This document shows positions 55,201 through 61,200 of a stretch of 64,000 bases of DNA, one piece after another. Origin of the DNA: Endozoicomonas sp. GU-1 (GTDB taxonomy: Bacteria; Pseudomonadota; Gammaproteobacteria; Pseudomonadales; Endozoicomonadaceae); NCBI RefSeq assembly GCF_027366395.1, contig NZ_CP114771.1, forward strand, positions 6,014,001 to 6,078,000, given 5' to 3'. The stretch's first letter is position 1. Every line of letters begins with the position of its first letter. The notes below the pieces were generated by a model. That model searched no databases, had not been told where the DNA came from, and worked only from the letters and a program-made list of their open reading frames with translations. Both the position numbers and the translations under genes were made by a program.

Positions 55201-58200
55201 GCCGGGTCATTCAGGGCGGTCAGGTCGGTGATGGCAAGGGCAAAGTCAGGCACTTCTGCCAGTACCTGTTGCTCACCGGAGGGCAGGATAACGGTACGCA
55301 GCATATCGTGGCGATCCACCAGGGTCTGCCATGCCTGCTCCAGGCGGTGAACATCCAGCTGTCCAATGTCGTCCAGATCCCACTCCATGTAAGCTTGCGT
55401 AGCCACCTGTCCCAGCTCAAAACCGGACTGCCGTCCGAGCCAGTAGGCCTGTTGAATGGCGTTGAGGGGAAAGGGCTCAAAGCGGTGATCAGGTTCAGGC
55501 ACCAGGGCGGGCAGCTGCATCTGCGGCAGGGTATCCAGCGATTGAATGTGTTGAGCCAGTGCCGTGACCGTGGGGTGCTGGAACAGCAAGGCAACGGGCA
55601 CCTCTATCGAAAACACCTGACCAATACGCTGGCAGAGTCGTATGGCCAGCAGGGAGTCACCGCCGAGCTGGAAGAAGTTGTCGTGTATGCCGATCTGCTC
55701 GATGTTCAGCAGTTCCTGCCAGAGGTCACAGAGTCGTGTTTCGTCGGGGGTAGTGGGCGGAGCAGACTGCACATGGCTGCTGATCTCTGGTTCAGGCAGA
55801 GCCTTGTGATCCAGTTTGCCAGTGCGGGTCATGGGGAATGACTCAACGGCAATAAAAGCCTTTGGGATCATGTATTCTGGCAGTTTCTGACGCAATTGAG
55901 CCTGTAGCGAAGCTTCAACCTGTGGCTGTTCGCAGGTATACCAGCAGACGAGGTAGTCATACTGATCCTGCGAATCATTGCTTCGGCTGCGTGGTTGCAC
56001 AAAGGCCCTGGTGATGCCGGGTATGGTCGTCAGTGTCTGTTCGATTTCAGCCGGCTCTATTCTGTGCCCCCGGATTTTAACCTGCTGATCGATACGGCCT
56101 ATGCAAAGCAATTCGCCATTGTCGAGCCACTTGACCTTGTCACCTGTTCGATAGACATGGCCATGTATTGGAAGCGAAGGCACATCTATAAAGGCTGCTT
56201 TCGTCAACTCAGGTTGATTCAGATAACCACGGGCCAACCCGTGACCACCGATATAGAGTTCGCCTGGAATGCCGACGGGGACTGGCTGCATGTATTGATC
56301 CAGCACATAGACCCGTGTATTGGTTAATGGCTTGCCAATGGATAAGTAATCCCTGTTTTGAGCGGGGCTCAATCGCACCTGGGCAGTAGTGGCGACAACC
56401 GTCGTCTCAGTTGGGCCGTAGGCATTAAATACCAGAGTGTGGTGTGGGCAGGCGGTAATGAACCGGTGAGCAAGGTCGTAATTCAATGTTTCTCCAATGA
56501 CAAAAACCAGCCTCAGACACTGAAGAGAATCTGAACTTTTTTGTGAAATGGTTTTGAGAAATCTGTCCAGCTGTGTTGGAACAAATATGATGATGGATAC
56601 AGAGTGTTGACAGATCATGGACGCCAATGTGTCCGGGTCATAGCGAACATCAAGCGAAGCAATGACTGTATGCCCTTTTAAAGACATACCACATAATATT
56701 TCCCATATGGAAACATCAAACCCATGGGGGATCTTCTGGATAAGAACATCGCTGTGATCCGTGGGATAGCGAACCAGGCAGTCCTGAATAAAGTTGACAC
56801 TGGCCCCGTGTGAAATCATCACCCCTTTTGGCTGTCCGGTGGTGCCGGAGGTGAAGATAATATAAGCGAGTTGATCATGGCTGATCAGTGCGGGCGGGTT
56901 GTACAGTGTTTGGTCTGTCCATGATATGTCGTCCAGCATCACGACAGAAACGCTATCCGGTTCATCGTGGTTGTTCCAGAAGGAGGGTTGGTGAGACGTC
57001 GTCAACACCATCCGGGATTGTGTGTCATTAAAGATAAAACGAAGACGTTCCACCGGATCGGTATGGTCCACCGGAACATACACGCACCCTGCCTTCAATA
57101 CCGCCATGGCAGCAATGTTAAATTCAAGACAGGGCTTACAGCAGACCATGACACAGGTTTCCGGTGGGATGACACCGTCGCATTGTGCTTTTATTGTCTC
57201 CTGAATCATCATTGTCAGCTGGTTGGCCCGGTTGTTGACCTCCCGGTTGGTTAACTGCTGCTCTTCAAATACAAGACAGAGGTTATCCGGATACTGTTTG
57301 GCCTGCTGTTCAAACAACTGGTGCAGCAGGAGACTTTCCTGGCCTTCGGGCAGGGGAGCGTCGGTCTGGTTCCAGTCAACGACGATCTGCTGGTATTCCT
57401 CATTACTGAGCAGGGAGATCTCCCGGGTTAAACACTCCGGCCGGGCAACAAACTGCTCAAGTACGCGCTTATAGTGCTGCCACAGGCGTGTTATGGTCTC
57501 TTCCCGGAACAGGGCTGTTGCGTATTCGAGATTGGCATGAAGTCTGTCTTCCTGGTCATCCACTATCAGGGTCAGGTCAAACTTTGTAGTCTGTGCCTCC
57601 GGTGGCAGGGGAAGCTGTGATATGCCCTGACCTTGAGCCAGGGTAAAGTGCTGCACAGCAAACATCACCTGGAACAGCGGGTGACGGGAAGGGTCCCGTT
57701 CTACCTGCAACTGATCAACCAGCTGCTCAAAGGGAATATCCTGATGCTGTTGTACGACGGCGACTGATTGGTGCACCTGGCGAATCAGTTCACGGCAGGT
57801 CTGTTCAGGGGCAAGCCGGGTACGGATCACCAGGGTGTTGGCAAAAAAACCGGCAAGGGATTTCAGCTGCGGGTGCTGGCGATTGGCGACCGGGCTACCA
57901 ACGGCAACATCGTCCTGACTGCAGTAACGGCTGAGCAGTACGGCAAAGGCACTGAGCATGACCGTGTACAGGGTGGTATCTTCACGATTGGCCAGTTGGC
58001 GCAACTGCGCAGAGCGTTCCGGTGACAGCGAACATTGGCAATGGCCACCGCGGTAGTCGATTTGCCGTGGTCGAGGATAATCCAGTGGCAGGTTCAGGGG
58101 TTCCAGGTCTGCCAGTTCCTGCTGCCACCATCGGGTCTGGGTTGCCAGCAGCTGGTCCTGCCAGGTTTCCTGCTGCCAGAGGGTGAAGTCCAGGTAATCG

Positions 58201-61200
58201 ATGGGCAATTCGGGAAGCACGGTTTCTGGCGTATTCTGGTGGGATGACAGCGCGCCCATCACGCCCATCAATAGTGTCAGCTCTCTGGTAAGAATTTCCA
58301 GGGACCAGCCGTCCACGGCAATGTGATGAAAGAGTAACAGGAAAATGTCGTCTTCCTGACGGGTTTCAGACGCAGCGCCCGACGGATTATCACTGACCGT
58401 AAACCAGACGACGCGAAGCGGATACTGAGTGCTGAGATTAAACGGTGTGTTAATGGAACGGGACAGAGCCGGGTTTAACTCCGCTTTAGCCAGTGTTTTT
58501 CGCTCAACCGGTAATGGGCCTTTCTGAACTTGTTGCAGAGGCTGACCATCATCATCCGTGCTGAAAAAAGTCCTCAGGGTTTTATGACGTTGAACCAGTA
58601 GTTGCAAGGCCCCGACCAGCGTTTGTGCCTGCTTTGGCTGATGGAGTTTCAACACCATGGGAATGTGATAGGCGGCAGTCCCCTGCTCATACTGTTCGAT
58701 AAACCAGAGACGCTGTTGCGCGAAGGACATGGGTGCCTGGCTCAGGTGGCGGGCCGGTATCGGCTCAATATCCCGGGTCAGTTCCGGAGCCAGCCGGGCA
58801 ATGGTCGGATGCTGGAACAACAGGGCGACTGGTACGTCCACCGACAGCGCCTGGGCAATACGCTGGCAAAGTCGTATGGCCAGCAGGGAGTCACCGCCGA
58901 GCTGGAAGAAGTTGTCGTGTATGCCGATCTGCTCGATGTTCAGCAGTTCCTGCCAGAGGTTGCAGAGTCGTGTTTCGTTAGGTGTGCCGGGTGCCGTGTA
59001 CTGTTTTCTTTCTGGTATGGATTCGACGCTGGAAAACTGTTTTCGATCTATTTTTCCACTGGCTAACCTGGGGAGTGTCTGTAACATATGCACGTGCTGT
59101 GGCAGCATCCACTCAGGGAGTTGTTGAGACAGTAATCCTCGAACTTTCTCTGCGTCAAGGCCCAGAACCTGGTTCGATTGCCTGGCCACAAAAAGCCGTA
59201 AATCCAAAGCGGCTGCCAGACCGCCTGTGGGGGTTGCACCGCTCTGGGCAACAGAGAACAGACGGTTAAGTCGATCAAGCCACTGATTTTCACTTAACAA
59301 GTCATGTTCACGATCGTCCTGATATTCATCACTGCCTACCTGAAGGCCTTTAAATAGATCTGATTGCGGCCAATATGTACACCCTTCAATGAAGAACAAG
59401 ACTCCCCCGGGGCTTAGCAGGCTGCGAATATCTTCAAGGGCATGATCGATAACGTGAGCAACGTGCAAACTGTTTGAGGCGAATATGAAATCGAAGCTTG
59501 CCGGGTTTATACCCTGGAGTGATGGTGCTTTATTCAGATCAAAAAAACGATATTCCATGCATGTATCACCGTACTCTGCTCGTGCTTCCTTGAGAAAGAG
59601 GTCGGATACATCCGTAAAGACATAGTTAAATTCATGTTTGGATTCACGCAGGAGAGGTATAATATGCCGTGTCAATGACCCCATGCCTGCCCCAATTTCC
59701 AGGCATCGGATCGGGCTATCCTGCTGGATGCCTGAGGTGGTTAACAAGGCTGTGATCAGTTTTTCGATTTGTTGAAAGCAATAAAGGTGAGAATGCTGGT
59801 ACATAATGTCAGTATTCTCTGTAAGGTAGATTTCTGCTGCATGGCTTCGACCCGTAATGATAGAAATCAGATCAAGGCTATTAACACTCCCGGTCGGTTG
59901 GTTGTTTTGTTTGTTATGAGTAGCCAGATATGTTTTTACTGGTATCAGGCACCGATAGGACACGGCATCATTTTCCGGATGCGGATTTTGGCCGGTCAGG
60001 ATGTTCTCACTGACAAGATGGTTCAGGCAACGTGTTAACCAACGTGTAAAGCGGGGCAGAATAGAACCATGGGCCATGACCTGTTGTGCGGTCAGTGCTT
60101 CACCGGGCTTGCTAAAAAGCCCCAGGTTATCGAACATCTCACAGAGCGTCAGGGTGAAAATACGACATTGAATTTTTATGTGCTGGTGAAAATAATGGTT
60201 GGCATCAGTGGATGAAAGTTCACGGCCACAGATTGTGCGTTGAAGCGATTTCTCCGCTTCATTATCCGGCTTGCCCAGATGGTGTTGAATGATTGAATTA
60301 TCAAACTGCAATCCCGGTGGTTGTACAGGGCTGAATAGAACAGCATTGGGACTATCTGGAGTTACCCAGGCAACCAGCTGATTATCCCTGGCAATAACAA
60401 CAGCATCCTTGAGTCCGGGAAGTTGTTTCAGCGACGCTTCTAACTCACCCAGCTCCACCCGGTGTCCATGGATTTTCACCTGGGTATCTTCCCGCCCTTC
60501 AAAGATCAGGAGGCCTTCCCCATCAAGATGCCCCAGGTCACCGGTCCGGTATAAATGACCATAGTCTGGATGCTCAATAAAGGCGGACGCTGTCTTTTGC
60601 GGGTCACCCAGGTAACCCTGCGCCAGCCCGGCACCGCCGATGCACAGCTCACCGGTCACCCCCGGTGGGCACAGTAGCCGGCTGTCCGGCTGCAGAATGT
60701 AGAACTGCTGGTTGGCCAGCGGCGTGCCGTAGGGAATGGATGACCAGTGTTGCTTACTCTCCGTTACGGTATCCGTCACGGTAAAACAGTTGGACCAGAT
60801 GGCCGCTTCCGTTGCGCCACCCAGGGCGAGCACCTGAATGCCCGGTGCCGCCTCACGCAGCCTGTCCGGCAGGGTCAGGGGAATCCAGTCACCACTGAGC
60901 AGGGCCAGGCGCAGGCTGCCCAGGGCACCCGCCGGCACCGCTTCAATCAGCAGTTCCGCCAGCGCAGGGACGGTATTCCAGACCGTGACCCGGTGCTGTT
61001 CCACCTGGTGACGCCAGTGTTGAGGCGATTTCACCAGGCAGCTGTCCGGTAATACCAGGGTGGCCCCGGCACAGAGCGTACCAAAGATATCCCACACCGA
61101 CAGGTCAAAAGAGAGGGCGGACAAGCCGTATACCCGGTCTTCAGCGTTCAGTGACACACGACGGTTCACATCCCGGAGCGTATTCAGCACCGCCCGGTGG